Below are positions 36,426 to 48,190 of a stretch of 64,000 bases of DNA, piece after piece. The position numbers and the translations under genes are program-made. Under the pieces are notes generated by a model, which was not told the DNA's origin, did not search any database, and saw nothing but the letters and a program-made list of their open reading frames with translations. Every line of letters starts with the position of its first letter. Within the stretch, counting starts at the first letter, position 1. The stretch spans positions 35,374,622-35,438,621 of the forward strand of contig OX246747.1 in assembly GCA_945910005.1 (NCBI GenBank). The letters are read 5' to 3'. The stretch comes from Isoperla grammatica. Taxonomy: Eukaryota > Arthropoda > Insecta > Plecoptera > Perlodidae.

Positions 36426-37309
36426 CCTTCAATTGGTATTTGAGTAGCAATTTCGTTATACATTATTCATTTTTTCATTTTACTTCGCGCTGTTTCTTTT
36501 TTTTCGATTTCGGTTACGTTTGACGTGTCTGTACACATGTTAGCCGGCAAAACTATTTGGTGTACAGTCACGTTAATATTAAATAGAACTTCAACTCACA
36601 AATTGATCGTTCCAGTACCAATCCGAATGCACACACGAAGACTCTTGTAATACGGTCGTTCATTGATTGTTGATCTGCTAAAGGCTCAAATTGGTGTCAA
36701 AAACGGGTCCTTCTTTTATAGAACAGGTTAAAGATGATTTTGATGTCAACACAGATCCTGCTTTTATAAAACAGGTGAAACAGGAATCCAATCAGTAAAA
36801 GAAAAACTATATTCTTTATGAAAACGCTAAATTAGTGGATGTAGGGGGAACAGGAACTTCGCTAAAATATATTTCCCAACGTGTTGGAAGATACGAAAAA
36901 TTTAGAAATACGCCTCGTTTTATCTTTTTTTCTACGCCGCTCTTTTCAAAACGACAAGTCAACCAGTGCGGCAATGATGCCGACACCAACATAGTTTTCT
37001 ATCGTACTCGATCGAAAAAAGAATCGATATAATCACCTCATCGCGACTCGAATCGCAGAATCGCAATCGAGAAGGAAATCTTTGAACAATACATACATCT
37101 CTGTTCACCATGTGTCGACTTTTCTTCCGAAAAATTACCAACGAAAAGAAAACAATTGAACCGTGAAGACTTATTTGCGATGAGCAAGCTGCACATCAAT
37201 CCAAGGCGTAGACGCCGTCTCTCGCTTGAAAACTTCACGCACCGTTTTCTGTGGACAGAAAAGCAAAAACAAGACAGAACTCCATGGGTGAGAAGTCATA
37301 ATGGAGCCA

Positions 37310-38120
37310 AGGACCAATCACACTCTTCCCTGATGCCATTATGTCGTCATCATTAGAATGACGTCAGTCACACTCCAAGCTATCTCAAGAAATCAATCTG
37401 GTACTTACAGTGAAGCAAAGCCACGAAAAGAAAAGACAAGACAACATGGGTGAGAAGTCATAATCGATCGAAGGACCAATCACACTCTACACTGATGCCA
37501 TTATGTCGTTATCATTAGATTGACGTCACAACTCTAGCTAGATGATCGACACATCCAACACTCATCTCTAGAAGACAATGTGAGAGAAAGCCACTTTGTA
37601 CTCGCAAGTGAAGCAAAGTGAAGCAACAACTAGACAACACTGAGAGATGTGATAATATGAAGAGAAGCACCAATCACACTCTACCATGATGCCATTATGT
37701 CGTCATCATAAGATTGACGTCACAAACCGGTGGCTTCGGGGAGCTAATTCCTTTAAGTACGAAGCAATCACAATACACCTTCCTGTTTATGTGTCTTCTC
37801 TCCTACTCCAGCTAGATGATCGAACACATCTCGAGAAGACAATGTGAGAGAAAGCAACTTTGTACTCGCAAATGAAGCAAAGTGAAACAACAACTACACA
37901 ACACTGTGAGAGATGTAATACTATGAAGAAAAGAACAAATCACACTCTACCATGATGCCATAATGTCGTCATCATAAGATTGACGTCACAACTCAAGCTA
38001 GATGATCGACACATCTCAAGAAAGCACCTTTGTACTCGCAACTGAAGCAAAGTAAAGCAACTAGACAAGACCACGTGTGAGAGATGTGATACTATGAAGA
38101 AAAGAACAAATCACACGTGT
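37310..38120. promoter_or_regulatory. CCAAT/CRE minisatellite, U3
   Basis: About five to six subunits of the same family as 575-1470, with CCAATCACACTC boxes near 37315, 37475 and 37670 and exact CREs in several subunits. Subunit number lies between U1 and U2. Confidence 0.68.
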
Positions 38121-38485
38121 GATTGGTAATAAAGCACATGAATGAAACGATTCTCATCAACGCGCAGGTACCTTGTGACGTCAATAATGGCTACGCAATC
38201 AAGGTTCGACGTTTTGCTACTTCTAGCAATCAACCAACACAAACAATATCCTATGCAACACAAGAGTACGAATATCCGCATGATATTATTCCAGCAAGTG
38301 ATCAGAACCTAAAATATGTCAATTTTGATGTGTAGTCTGTATGCGTAGCATAGAGAGCCAACCACAAGTCAATAACCAAACTAGGTCCGGATTGGAGAGA
38401 CATCTACAAGACAACATTGTGAGAGATGTGATAATATCAAGAGAAGAACCAATCACACTGTTACTTGAAGCAAAGCAGCCAGAGA

Positions 38486-38496
38486 GACAAACAGAC

Positions 38497-38543
<47 letters not shown>
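38486..38543. repeat. (GACA)n microsatellite, expanded in U3
   Basis: About 14 tetranucleotide repeats with one interruption near 38499. The same position has 3-4 repeats in U1 (1969-1984), about 6 in U2 (21368-21394), and about 4 in the inverted copy (55586-55603, as TGTC). Confidence 0.95.
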
Positions 38544-39177
38544 TACCAGTAATGCAAATATTTATGCTCTTACATGTAGTGAATTCATATGTCGCTACAA
38601 TTTCTGTTGCTCTCCGAATGGAATCTGGTCATACTGTGGCAGAACTAGTGGTGGCAAGAGTGGCTTAGATGAACGTTTTACATTCTCACAACCTTTACAA
38701 GACCGAAGAAGTCCATCACCGCCGCAAGTAAGGTTCTATGGGCCTCACTCTGCGACTGTACAACGGCAACGTTTGTGCCTATTCGTCACAACCATGAGCT
38801 GCACTCAAGCAACCGAATAGAATTAAAATCTGTGTATTAGTCTTGTTCCTTGTTCGAGTAACTTATCATTGTGTATAGACTAGCCACGTTTGCGTTGCGC
38901 TGTGCAACAGCCGACTTTTACGTCGGACCAATCACGATAGCGACACTTCTAGTACGTCATTGTTTGCGCTTCTCTCTAACGTGTACAAGACCGAAGAACT
39001 CCATCACCGCAGCAAGTAGGGTTCTAAAGGCCTCGCCCTGCGGCTCTACTCCGACCATGGTTGTACCTATTCGTCACAACCAAGCGCGACTCGAGAAAAT
39101 AATGACGCCAGCCAATGATGTTCTTTGTTCGAGCGTTACCATTGGCTTCAGACCACGATGCTACCCGTGATGTTCCG

Positions 39178-39765
39178 TGTCACACGTTGGAGCCATCACC
39201 ATAGCAACGCTACTCGTTACCCAGAGAACCACCCGGCGCGCTAGTCTCGTGTGAAGTATGGATAACTACGTTACCGGCCGCGATACTCCAACCTGCAGTG
39301 GAGTGCGATCTTAAACTAGTTATGACGTCACCTTGAAGACCTATCACACCATAGCAACGCTACTAGTTACCCAGAGAACCACCCGGCGCGCTAGTTGCGC
39401 GTGAAGTATAGATAACTACGGTGCGACCTTGGACTAGTTATGACGTCACCTTGAAGTCTTATTACACCATAGCAACGCTACTAGAAGAGAGCGCAGAGAA
39501 CCACCCGGCGCGCTAGTCTCGCGTGAGTGGATAACTACGTTACCGGCCGCGATACACCAACATGCAGTGGAGTGCGACCTTGGACTATTTATGACGTCAC
39601 CTTGAAGACCTATCACACCATAGCAACGCTACTAGTAAACCAGAGAACCACCCAACGCGCTAGTCTCGCGTGAAGTATAGGTAACTACGTTACCGGCTCG
39701 ATACACCAACCTGCAGTTTAGTACAACCTTGGCCTAGTTATTATCGTCACCTTGAAGCGACCTTG
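39178..39765. promoter_or_regulatory. CRE/X-box array, U3 (mosaic)
   Basis: The first subunits match U1 exactly, including the odd gaagagagcgcag piece near 39484. After the X-box at about 39619 the sequence switches to the U2 type (gtaaaccagagaaccaccca). The switch falls within the shared gcaacgctactagt stretch. Confidence 0.8.
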
Positions 39766-40691
39766 GCCATGACGTCATTGCTTAGCAAACACCGGATAGG
39801 TCAACACATTTGAAGGACGCGACATGTGTGTACATGTTTTGGAATCCACTTGTGGATCTTTCACTGGTAAGCTTGTTATATATATCATTGCCAGATGCAT
39901 CACGTGCATGTCTATGTAGGCCTAAAGGTGGATTCACAAAGAGATCGGTTCATTAGTGGCGGCTCACCCTTTCACGTGCCCTCCCCCTCCAATCGCACAC
40001 AATTACGCAATAGGATGATAATGAAGTCGAAAAGGTTGCGTTTTGAAATGGCTCATTTCAATCTCAGAGTCCCCTTGCTCATGTTGGCTACGCGCCTTGC
40101 CTACCTGCCTGCGTTGTTTCGGACACGAGCAGGTTGTGAGCAAGTCGCGCGCACGCACACTTTCAGTTGTTTGCGAACCAACGCTGAGGAAGCTGAATTT
40201 TACGTAGGGTAGGTAGTAATAACTGTGTCCCTAGTTATGGCGAGTGAATGGACGCCAATGGTGGTCGTGGCTTAGCCTTGGTGATTAGGTGGTTTTGTGG
40301 TGAACTGTAAGTTTTCTAAACTGATTTGTGCGTCCTATCCATTTCTACCCCCGCCGCCGCCACTGTGGTTCACACACTTTCCCAAGGTAAAGAACTTCAT
40401 GTACAGGTGTGAAGATTGCCGTACGCAAGAAAGCAACGGAGAGACCAAGAATGTGTGTGATCATCACAAGCAAAATTTAAATTTTACGTATTAAGACCTA
40501 AAATCCAAGTCACTAAACCATTGGTTAGAAGAATAACGACGAATCTCATTGGATATTGGCGGCGCTCGCTCTTTTATTAGGCTTGTGTGTAAACTTCACA
40601 ACGGTTTGGCAAATTGTTTACCCGAACCCGATTCCAGTCCAAGATTGTATGTACAGTCATGTCACCTTTGAATGTCGACAGTGTAAATGTG

Positions 40692-40707
40692 CTGTGTGTG
40701 TGTGTGT
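40692..40707. repeat. (TG)n microsatellite, U3
   Basis: Eight TG repeats, the shortest of the three units. Confidence 0.95.
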
Positions 40708-41659
40708 ATGTTGTGTCGACATATTTATAGAAGGTTGGCTAGTACCCAAGAATGACAAGTATATATTAATGATCTATACCTGTTAACAAGCACACTGGAT
40801 CGTTTCTTCACGAAAACATGTAGGCCTACATCTAAATCTTGGGGATGATGCGCAAGCAAGGATCTTGACCAATTTCCATTTCGTCCACACCAATTTCGGC
40901 CACATTTCAGCAAAAGATTGGCTAGTACCCAGAAATAAATGATCAATACCTGTCAACAAGCTCTTCTATAGATGGAGAATCGACGATGCAGGCAGACTGC
41001 ATTGTTTCTTTAAGAAGATCATGCAGTCACAAATCATGCCATGGCAATCTACCAATTCCCTAGGTCGATGGTGACGGAAGATGGGTGATATCGTGTATAG
41101 ACGGTTGTTTGTTTGGTCATTGTTGGTTTTTGTTTGTGAATTGGTCTCAGGTCTTCGTGATGTCGACATGGGACTCGCCATGCACGATCCATTGCATACT
41201 ATATACTACCTGAGGATGAAAGGTTTCAGAACAGTCCTCCAAGAGGCATGTTGACATTCTCTTTCTTTTAGTAGCAAGATCGGATGCACGCACTGATCAC
41301 GATGGTGAAGTCAAGTTCTGTGTGTGTTAAAAGGTTGTTGGTTGGTTGGTACAATCAAGATTGTATATAGGCCTATAATGTTCTGTAAGAAAACCATCCA
41401 CACCAAGATGCAATCAACTGGGCAGATATGTAACCTGGTTCACATTGAAGGTAGAGATACAGACCATAACGGACAAGGGATGAATCTTCGGATGACGACG
41501 AATGGCAACGACATCGTCTTGAAGGGTGGGTTCTGTGAGACGGCTGAGTAGAAGAGTAGCGGTTGTACTCTGACGATGAATGGCAATGTCGGACCACGAC
41601 ATCGTCGTGAAGGGTGGGTTCTGTGAGACGGCGTTTATCTTGTCGGGGGTGAACTGTGA

Positions 41660-42050
41660 TTACGATGTAGAGTACCACTTCAAGGACACACGCACTGACG
41701 CACGCATCTTGACGCACGCATCTCTGATGGCGATGTAGAGTACCACTTCAGTGAGTACCACTTCAAGGACACACGCACTGACGCACGCATCTTGACGCAC
41801 GCATCTCTGATGGCGATGTAGAGTACCACTTCAGTGAGTACCACTTCAAGGACACACGCACTGACGCACGCATCTTGACGCACGCATCTCTGATGGCGAT
41901 GTAGAGTACCACTTCAGTGAGTACCACTTCAAGGACACACGCACTGACGCACGCATCTTGACGCACGCATCTCTGATGGCGATGTAGAAGAGTAGCTTCA
42001 GTGAGCTACGTTCTCTGGTAGGTTTCAAGGACACACGCACTGACGCACGC
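41660..42050 (+). repeat. 83-bp minisatellite, U3
   Basis: About five copies at 83-bp spacing, nearly identical to one another and to the U2 type, which suggests recent homogenisation. Confidence 0.93.
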
Positions 42051-42304
42051 ACACTTCTTCGGCTGCCTTTCTCCTCTTCCTTGAGGACGAAGGTAATCTT
42101 GTAGTTTGATAGAATGGCGATCAACTTCTCTCATGTGACGTCATATTAAGTTGGCCCGTACAACAACCTGCCGATCCATGTAGAATGTGTTGGCGGAGAC
42201 AACATCTTGTTTGTCCCTTTGGATGTGCTGATATCAAATGTGCTTGTTTATTGCATTGCGGACAGTGCGAGTGACACCACAACATAATATTAGAGGTTGC
42301 GCAA

Positions 42305-43520
42305 CTATACGGCATGTGAAACTAAAATATAAATATTTGGTTTTGATAAAAATTGCTATTTTGCAACACGGCACGATACAAACAGAGGTGTAATAGAATG
42401 TAGGCTACCATTTCCATAACTACTTGAAATAAACAAAACTTTTTACAAAAATAGATGTTGTCGTTATTTAATTGACACGGTCCTATCGATAGATCGAGTT
42501 TCGTTCATGTTTTCGACTTATCGATTGTTGATAATCAAGTCGTTGAGATACTCTGGCGGAGGCTCGTGGTACTACAACCAGCTGCCTAGCATGTAAGTTT
42601 GTTTGGACACCGCTAGGGGTTTTGAGTTGTGAGCGGACGTGGTATTGATTTAGGGGGCCGTGATTTAAAATACACTGCCTTTTAAATCATGTGAAGCCTG
42701 TTTTCAAGGTCTACTTGATCTCCGCCTAGCAGAGCAAGGTCCACTAGATCGCTTGTAGCGCGCGCGCAGACTCCGCTAGGAGTAAATCCAGTAGATCTTG
42801 TAGCAGAGGCTCGTGGAGTTCGACGAGCCTCCGCTAGGCGGAGATCAAGTAGCCCTTGCCTGTTTTACTCAAGATGACGAGCCTCCGCTACGCGGAGATC
42901 AAGTAGACCTTGGTGTCCGTCATTCCCCTGGAGGAGGTTCGGTAAACCTCAAAGTTCGACGAGCCACTGCCAGGAGATTTACGGACCTTAAAATCTACCT
43001 GATCGCTTAGCGGAGATTCGACGTACCAACGAACCTACAAGGTTTGGAGATTATAAATCCATGGTTTGACAAGCCTCCGCTAGGAGTTGGATACTACTCA
43101 AGGTCAACTTGATCCGTCGCATGGGATCAAAGATCAATTACTGACTTGTAAGTTCGACGAGCCTCCACTAGGCGGCGTTCCAGTAGGCCTTGGACTTACG
43201 CACTCTATCGAAGTCTTCAGGAACTAGGCGGTGCCTGAAGTCTACGATACAGTGCATCACCTTGGACTTTGTCAAGGTCAACTTGGTCTCCGCCTAACGG
43301 AGGCTCGTCGAACTCCCAAGTTGAGAGTTCGACCATGTTCGACGAGCCTACGCTAGGCGGAGATCAAGTAGACCTTGGGACCTTGTTATAAATGTATTTA
43401 ACAGGCTGTGGGTGACAAAAAAAAAACATTTTGAAACACAAATTTGTTTATTTACGTGGTTATGGAAACAACTGACACATTGGCGAGTAAAAGGTCGGTA
43501 TCAAAATTTTTCAGCGTAGT
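42305..43520. mobile_element. Foldback element at the U3 boundary, long version
   Basis: The left arm (ccatttccataactacttg near 42408) belongs to U3. The right arm lies in non-unit DNA, with tgtttatttacgtggttatgg at 43446 (the reverse complement form of the left arm word). The interior, unlike in U1 and U2, is a cluster of 41-bp GC-rich hairpin arms. U3 homology ends inside this element at 42663. Confidence 0.6.
42705..43380. repeat. Cluster of 41-bp GC-rich hairpin arms
   Basis: At least six copies, in both orientations, of an arm containing gacgagcctccgctaggcgg and agatcaagtagacc, near 42705, 42818, 42878, 43060, 43157 and 43273-43377. The core cctccgctaggcgg holds a nested palindrome. One pair (43273-43313 against 43337-43377) forms an imperfect hairpin with a 23-base loop. 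Confidence 0.88.
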
Positions 43521-43799
43521 ATAATCGAACTAGAATCCTAACATAATTATTGAAAGAGACACGGGACTCTCCAAAGAGCTTAGAAAGCGGCCAGTGTGAA
43601 AGAGGTGACCATCCTCAAGCAACGTTTCTTAGGTAGATCTTCCCTGTTCAGCTGACCTTGAAACTGTGTAGGCGGGAGACAGTGAGACGTGATTGGACGT
43701 CTCACTAGTATCGGACATCATTCCCTTACGCACTTAGAGGGCGACTCCAGAGGCCTCTCTCGACGCACCTCACCGCCATTGCGTGTCTGATCGTCTTTC
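43521..43799. other. Single-copy segment
   Basis: No gene is seen. Confidence 0.5.
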
Positions 43800-44110
43800 C
43801 TTGAAACTGGTGACACTTCAGGGTCAACTTTGTATCTACGCAAGTCTTGGTCGCCATTCCGTGTCAAGCGAGATTCCAGTGTCGTCCATTGTGACCTTCT
43901 GACCTTGAAACTGGTGACACTTCAGAGTCTCTACGCAGTCTGGGTCGCCATATCACGTCGAGAGAGTATCTACGTGTAGTGCCGTCCATTGTAACTCTAC
44001 CTTCTGACCTTGAAACACGAGAGTTGAACGTCAAACCTGAATCTACGCAGTGTGGGCCGTCATTCCATGTCGAGAGAGTATCCATCACGTCAGATGGATC
44101 TACGAAGCCT
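43800..44110 (+). repeat. Three diverged ~100-bp repeats
   Basis: The words ccttgaaactggtgacactt (near 43800 and 43911), tctacgcag and gtcgagagagtatc recur in the same order near 43800, 43910 and 44010. A fourth trace (ctgaccttgaaactgtgtag) lies near 43652. Conservation is low, so this is an old duplication. Confidence 0.7.
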
Positions 44111-45404
44111 TACTCACCGTGTATGAAATAAAGGTCCACCGAATAACCGAGAACCCTACTCTTGCACGTCAACATTGGACCTAACAGCAAAGCCTGTAGA
44201 GATTCGAACCCACGAGGACGCTCAAAACGACGCCGCAAATTATTTTGAAAGTCTTCCGCACAAATCTTGACAACGTTTTGGGGAGGACGAACCTACTTTG
44301 GCTTGGCACAGTCGTGTGAGATAATTTGTGAGATCGCAACAACCTGTTTTGCAAGGAGACCAATTCGAAACGTCTTTTCCGTCGTCCTTTCGCGTGGTTT
44401 TAGACGAAAATGTCTTTGGTGTTTCATTAAGTTCAGTTTCCTTCCAACCAGCCAAATTCGACATTCCAAAAGGCTACCTTCGTCCGGATCAACACCAAAT
44501 GATGCCAAAATGTACTTCTTCCAGACCAGTAGCGAGGTATGGCTCACAATCAAACTACTTATTATTCTTTTCTCTTCTCATAGTCTGTCAACATTTACTT
44601 CGTCTGCATCGTCCAAACTTTTCAAACTTCTTACTGTTGCCATCCAAAGGTTTCAAGCTAGGCCCATGGCTGGAGAAATCATTGCCACATTCGTATGGTA
44701 GATTTTCATTTGGTTATTTCCAACCACCAAAACCAAAATCGTTTTAGAGGGAGGAACGTTGCTTTGTTGTCTGTGTGCCCCAATGTTCATTTCCGTTGGT
44801 TCGTGAAATTTTGACGTCATCAAAGATGTTCTAACGATATTACCTTTAGGCAAGGATAGTTGAGATGACAATATTTCGAAGATCTACACCACGACGTTGA
44901 GAGTTGTGTCAAGTAAGCCTGTCCTCACATCCTCGACTAGGTTCCACTTACCACCTGTTGAGGTCGATGTGAGCGCTCGGACGATCTGTTGTCAACGGGT
45001 ACTCGGCGAACTACACTGGTACTAGTTGGTCTGCTGTGACTTCTACTAAAGAAGAATTGGACACACACAATTGTTGTCGAATTGTTGCTCGTTATGTTGC
45101 CACGATTCTTCCGAGACATGAGCCTTTAGTTCATGCACGTGGGTTGTTTAGCAGTCTTCAGAGTAAGAGAGGGGTCAGGGTTCAAGGGTTATGATTATGA
45201 CTGCGTATTGGCTAGGCAAGTTCCGTGTTCGACTCGTAAGCCAACAGCTAACAATGCGCACACGATGTGACGTCGAACACAATCAATCAATACTCTGGAG
45301 CCCGACTAAAACGTGGTCCGTATAAAGCTCCAATTTTCCTCTTCCTCTTGATAATAGTGGCCTACCTGTGATCTTTCACTACGGCGTACGGTACGGGGTA
45401 AGGA
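44111..45404. other. Non-unit segment without a recognised gene
   Basis: Overlapping open frames of 139 and 144 codons in two plus frames (44328-44747 and 44267-44701), with others on the minus strand, show no recognisable domain. A tRNA-like B-box word (ggttcgaatctc on the minus strand near 44205) has no matching tRNA body. This is the longest non-repetitive part of the window and is the best place to look for a true exon. Confidence 0.4.
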
Positions 45405-45421
45405 GGGGGGGGGGGGGGGGG
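45405..45421 (+). repeat. Poly-G tract (17)
   Basis: Seventeen consecutive G preceded by ggggtaagga. Confidence 0.98.
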
Positions 45422-46127
45422 AAGTGTTGTTTCATGTTGTTGCATACAGTCCGTAAAGCTAAGCTTTGAAAATGATGCAGCAATAGTTTAATGACGGTCC
45501 AGGGTATATTGCCACCCAATCTTCAGTGGAAGACAATTAAACAATGTTTACCCTATTCATGGCGCTTTTTGATTGGGTAAACGTTGTAGCCCAGTATGTG
45601 CGCGGATTCTTAGATGCGTGGGAAAGTCACTCTTTATTGTCCGTGAAACGATTTACTGTGAGAAAAAGAACATCAGAAGTAAATCTGAGGTTTCGCTGAA
45701 CTCCATACGTCGTTCTGACGACGTGTGTTGGAATCTAGTCGAAGCAGTAATTTTTCTCGACGAGAGACGAGATACGATGGTCTGTGACGTCATACTTACG
45801 TCACGACCGATGATGTCACGGAAATATCGATAAGGTATATTGTGTTCTCTGTCGTGGAAGTTTTCAATTGTTTCGGAGGTTCCGTGGTGGAATAACATTG
45901 GTCTTGATGATGACAACAAACAAGGGTTTAACAAAACTTGACGACGGTACAGTCATGTGCATCGTCTATTTGTTGCATTCAATGGCGCACACTCGTTAAA
46001 TGCATTGCTAGGAATGATGTACGTGAGACCAAAGCCAAAATAAAAAACTAACGTGCTGGTTGTCTCTTCAACGTGTTGAACGCTAGACACGCTGGCGCAG
46101 TACACACCACGTCCATATACGAACACT
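45422..46127. other. Non-unit single-copy segment
   Basis: No gene is accepted; open frames are short and unrecognised. A 13-bp inverted pair with one mismatch (acaatgtttaccc at 45541, gggtaaacgttgt at 45575) could form a small hairpin. A CRE (tgtgacgtcatac) lies near 45784. Confidence 0.5.
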
Positions 46128-46413
46128 GTTCCTCGGCCTTAGTCCGAGCACAAGAGACGAAGGGATGGGAGGCGTCAACTCCCAACCCCGAGTCTCGCGA
46201 CCTTTGGATTGATCTCAAGGTCGACGCAGCGTCCGAAAACTGTTTGGAGTTGGTCGCTACAGATGTTGCTGTTCCTCGGCCTTAGTCCGGACACAAGAGA
46301 CGAAGGGATGGAAGGCGTCAACTCCCAACCCCGAGTCTCGCGACCTTCGGATTGATCGCAAGGTCGACGCGGCGTCAGTAAACTGTTTGTAGTTGGTCGC
46401 TACAGATGTTGTG
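46128..46413 (+). repeat. 143-bp tandem duplication
   Basis: gttcctcggccttagtccg begins at 46128 and again at 46271. The two copies agree apart from about ten differences. Each has caactcccaaccccgagtct and ggtcgctacagatgttg. Confidence 0.95.
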
Positions 46414-47703
46414 TTGTCGTTGTTTGGGAAGCCGCAACGAAAACTTGAAGAGATTGTCTCGACCACTAGAACATTTTTATTGGTATCATGTGCAGTATAG
46501 ACTTACCACAGCCTACTTGAATAGAGGGGGTGATTATTCTATTCATTGTTGTGGGGACAGCTTTAATTTCAAGAAAAAATTCGTCAGCTTCGGGGCTATT
46601 TTGTAGTTTTCTTAAAGGTGTAGGCATGCTTCCTCTAAGATACTAACTACGTAGTCCTACTTCTTGAAGAGTGCTCTTATAGCTCTTAATATATAAGGGT
46701 TGATGACCTTCATAAAATACCAGACGCATTTAGCAGTTAGACGAAGTCGTTAACTGGAAATGTGTTTTGATTCAAGTTCAAATTTCCCCTGCTCTTGTCG
46801 AAAACGAATTGACGTATTTCGTTTTAATGAATCGCTCCCTCGTAGTCGGAACAGCTTTGATCGATCGTGTGCGATATTATCTTTCAGGTTATCGTGGACC
46901 TTCTTGCGAAACTAACCTTTAACAGCCGTTTGATTTAATCAACAAACTCGGTAACTTCAAATTTTACTCTGTCGTACCTTTTCATGTCGCCATTGTTAAA
47001 TCCATCTAAAATTCCTCCACAACACTACAACAACAACAAGACCAGAAGCATTGTTGCCAGTTTATCGTAGAAGAAGAATCACTATCTTATTTTGACTTGT
47101 GCCATGACTTGTATACGTCGTTTGGGGGTGTGCAAAAGAAGAGCGTTGTGGGTTTCTCAAAGGTTTAACACTATCCCGCCTAGTCTACCTTTATTGCCAA
47201 TCCTCGAGAAGTCCTTTTGCCTGCCACAGTAGAACCACATGTTTTCACTTGTAGCACGGCGGCGAGCTGCTGTTGTAAAGTTCGAATTCCACATCTAGAA
47301 ATTGTAGACAGTCGTGGATTGTTTGAAATTATCCCATAGACTAGTGCCATTCTTCCCGATTCTACCAGAAAATTCTCCCTTCCACTTTGACCCACGCCCT
47401 GGTAGCATCGTAAACAAAGTCATTGCTTCTCGTATCGTAATACTGGAGACAATTTACAGTTGTGGCTATCTCCAACTCGACATTTAACTCGGATTCCTGC
47501 TGGTTCTTCGCCGATTATGTAGGACCCGTCTTCGTCAACATTACCGCTTCGTGTTCCGTCAATTCATTATTTGGTCTTGTGTTCTGGAAGTCAAACAACG
47601 AAGACGCAAGGAACTGTCTAGCAAGCCCTCCTGTTTGCAACACGTCCTGTTTGCAAAGGTTCGTGTTTGCAAAGCTGCCTGTTAGCAAATCTTCCTCGGC
47701 CAT
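46414..47703. other. Non-unit segment without a recognised gene
   Basis: No domain or RNA gene is recognised. The end holds four ~17-19-bp repeats of a cctgtttgcaa-type word (47628-47690) that lead into the 26-bp array. Confidence 0.5.
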
Positions 47704-48190
47704 GCCCGGTTTAATTGCTGGAACGGCTTGCTCGGTTAAATTGATGAAAGGGCTTGCTCGGTTAAATTGTGGTAAGGGCTTGCTCGGTTCAATTGTTGGA
47801 ACGGCTTGCTCGGTTCAATTGTTGAAAGGGCTTGCTCGGTTCAATTGTTGGAACGGCTTGCTCGGTTAAATTGTGGTAAGGGCTTGCTCGGTTCAATTGT
47901 TGGAACGGCTTGCTCGGTTCAATTGTTGGAACGGCTTGCTCGGTTCAATTGTTGAAAGGGCTTGCTCGGTTAAATTGTTGAAAGGGCTTGCTCGGTTAAA
48001 TTGTTGGAACGGCTTGCTCGGTTAAATTGTGGTAAGGGCTTGCTCGGTTCAATTGTTGGAACGGCTTGCTCGGTACAATTGTTGAAAGGGCTTGCTCGGT
48101 TCAATTGTTGGAACGGCTTGCTCGGTTAAATTGTGGTAAGGGCTTGCTCGGTTAAATTGTTGAAAGGGCTTGCTCTTTTCAATTGTTGAA
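47704..48190 (+). repeat. 26-bp minisatellite (about 18 copies)
   Basis: ggcttgctcggtt recurs every 26 bp from 47725. The following segment varies among caattgttggaac, caattgttgaaag and aaattgtggtaag, and these subtypes appear in a partly ordered mix that suggests higher-order duplication. The unit contains the palindrome CAATTG. Confidence 0.96.

Larger units (their letters stand above)
18644..36738 (+). repeat. Macrosatellite unit U2 (18,095 bp)
   Basis: This unit is complete and collinear with U1 along its full length, with scattered substitutions and small indels. Unit-specific changes are a 135-bp duplication (18895-19164), an extra segment (19268-19690), a piggyBac-type MITE (25513-26232) and a nine-copy 53-bp array (34161-34636) where U1 has one copy. 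Several arrays are contracted. It has no defensible gene. Confidence 0.93.
36739..42663 (+). repeat. Macrosatellite unit U3, truncated at its 3' side
   Basis: The unit starts with the same phase marker as U1 and U2 and follows them to the sequence ggggccgtga at about 42654-42663. Beyond that the sequence no longer matches either unit. The break lies inside the foldback element shared by all units. U3 is a mosaic: 38744-39628 is indistinguishable from U1, while the following part of the CRE/X-box array and the segment 42121-42315 match U2. It lacks a ~130-bp GC-rich piece that is present at 1588-1712 of U1. Confidence 0.9.

Noticed and set aside
44195..44225. tRNA gene or tRNA-derived SINE suggested by ggttcgaatctc on the minus strand
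   Set aside because: The T-arm stem does not pair, and no A box or acceptor stem is found at the right distance.
44240..44747. Gene with overlapping 139- and 144-codon frames
   Set aside because: Several frames on both strands are open over the same DNA and none has a known motif. It is listed only as a place to look.
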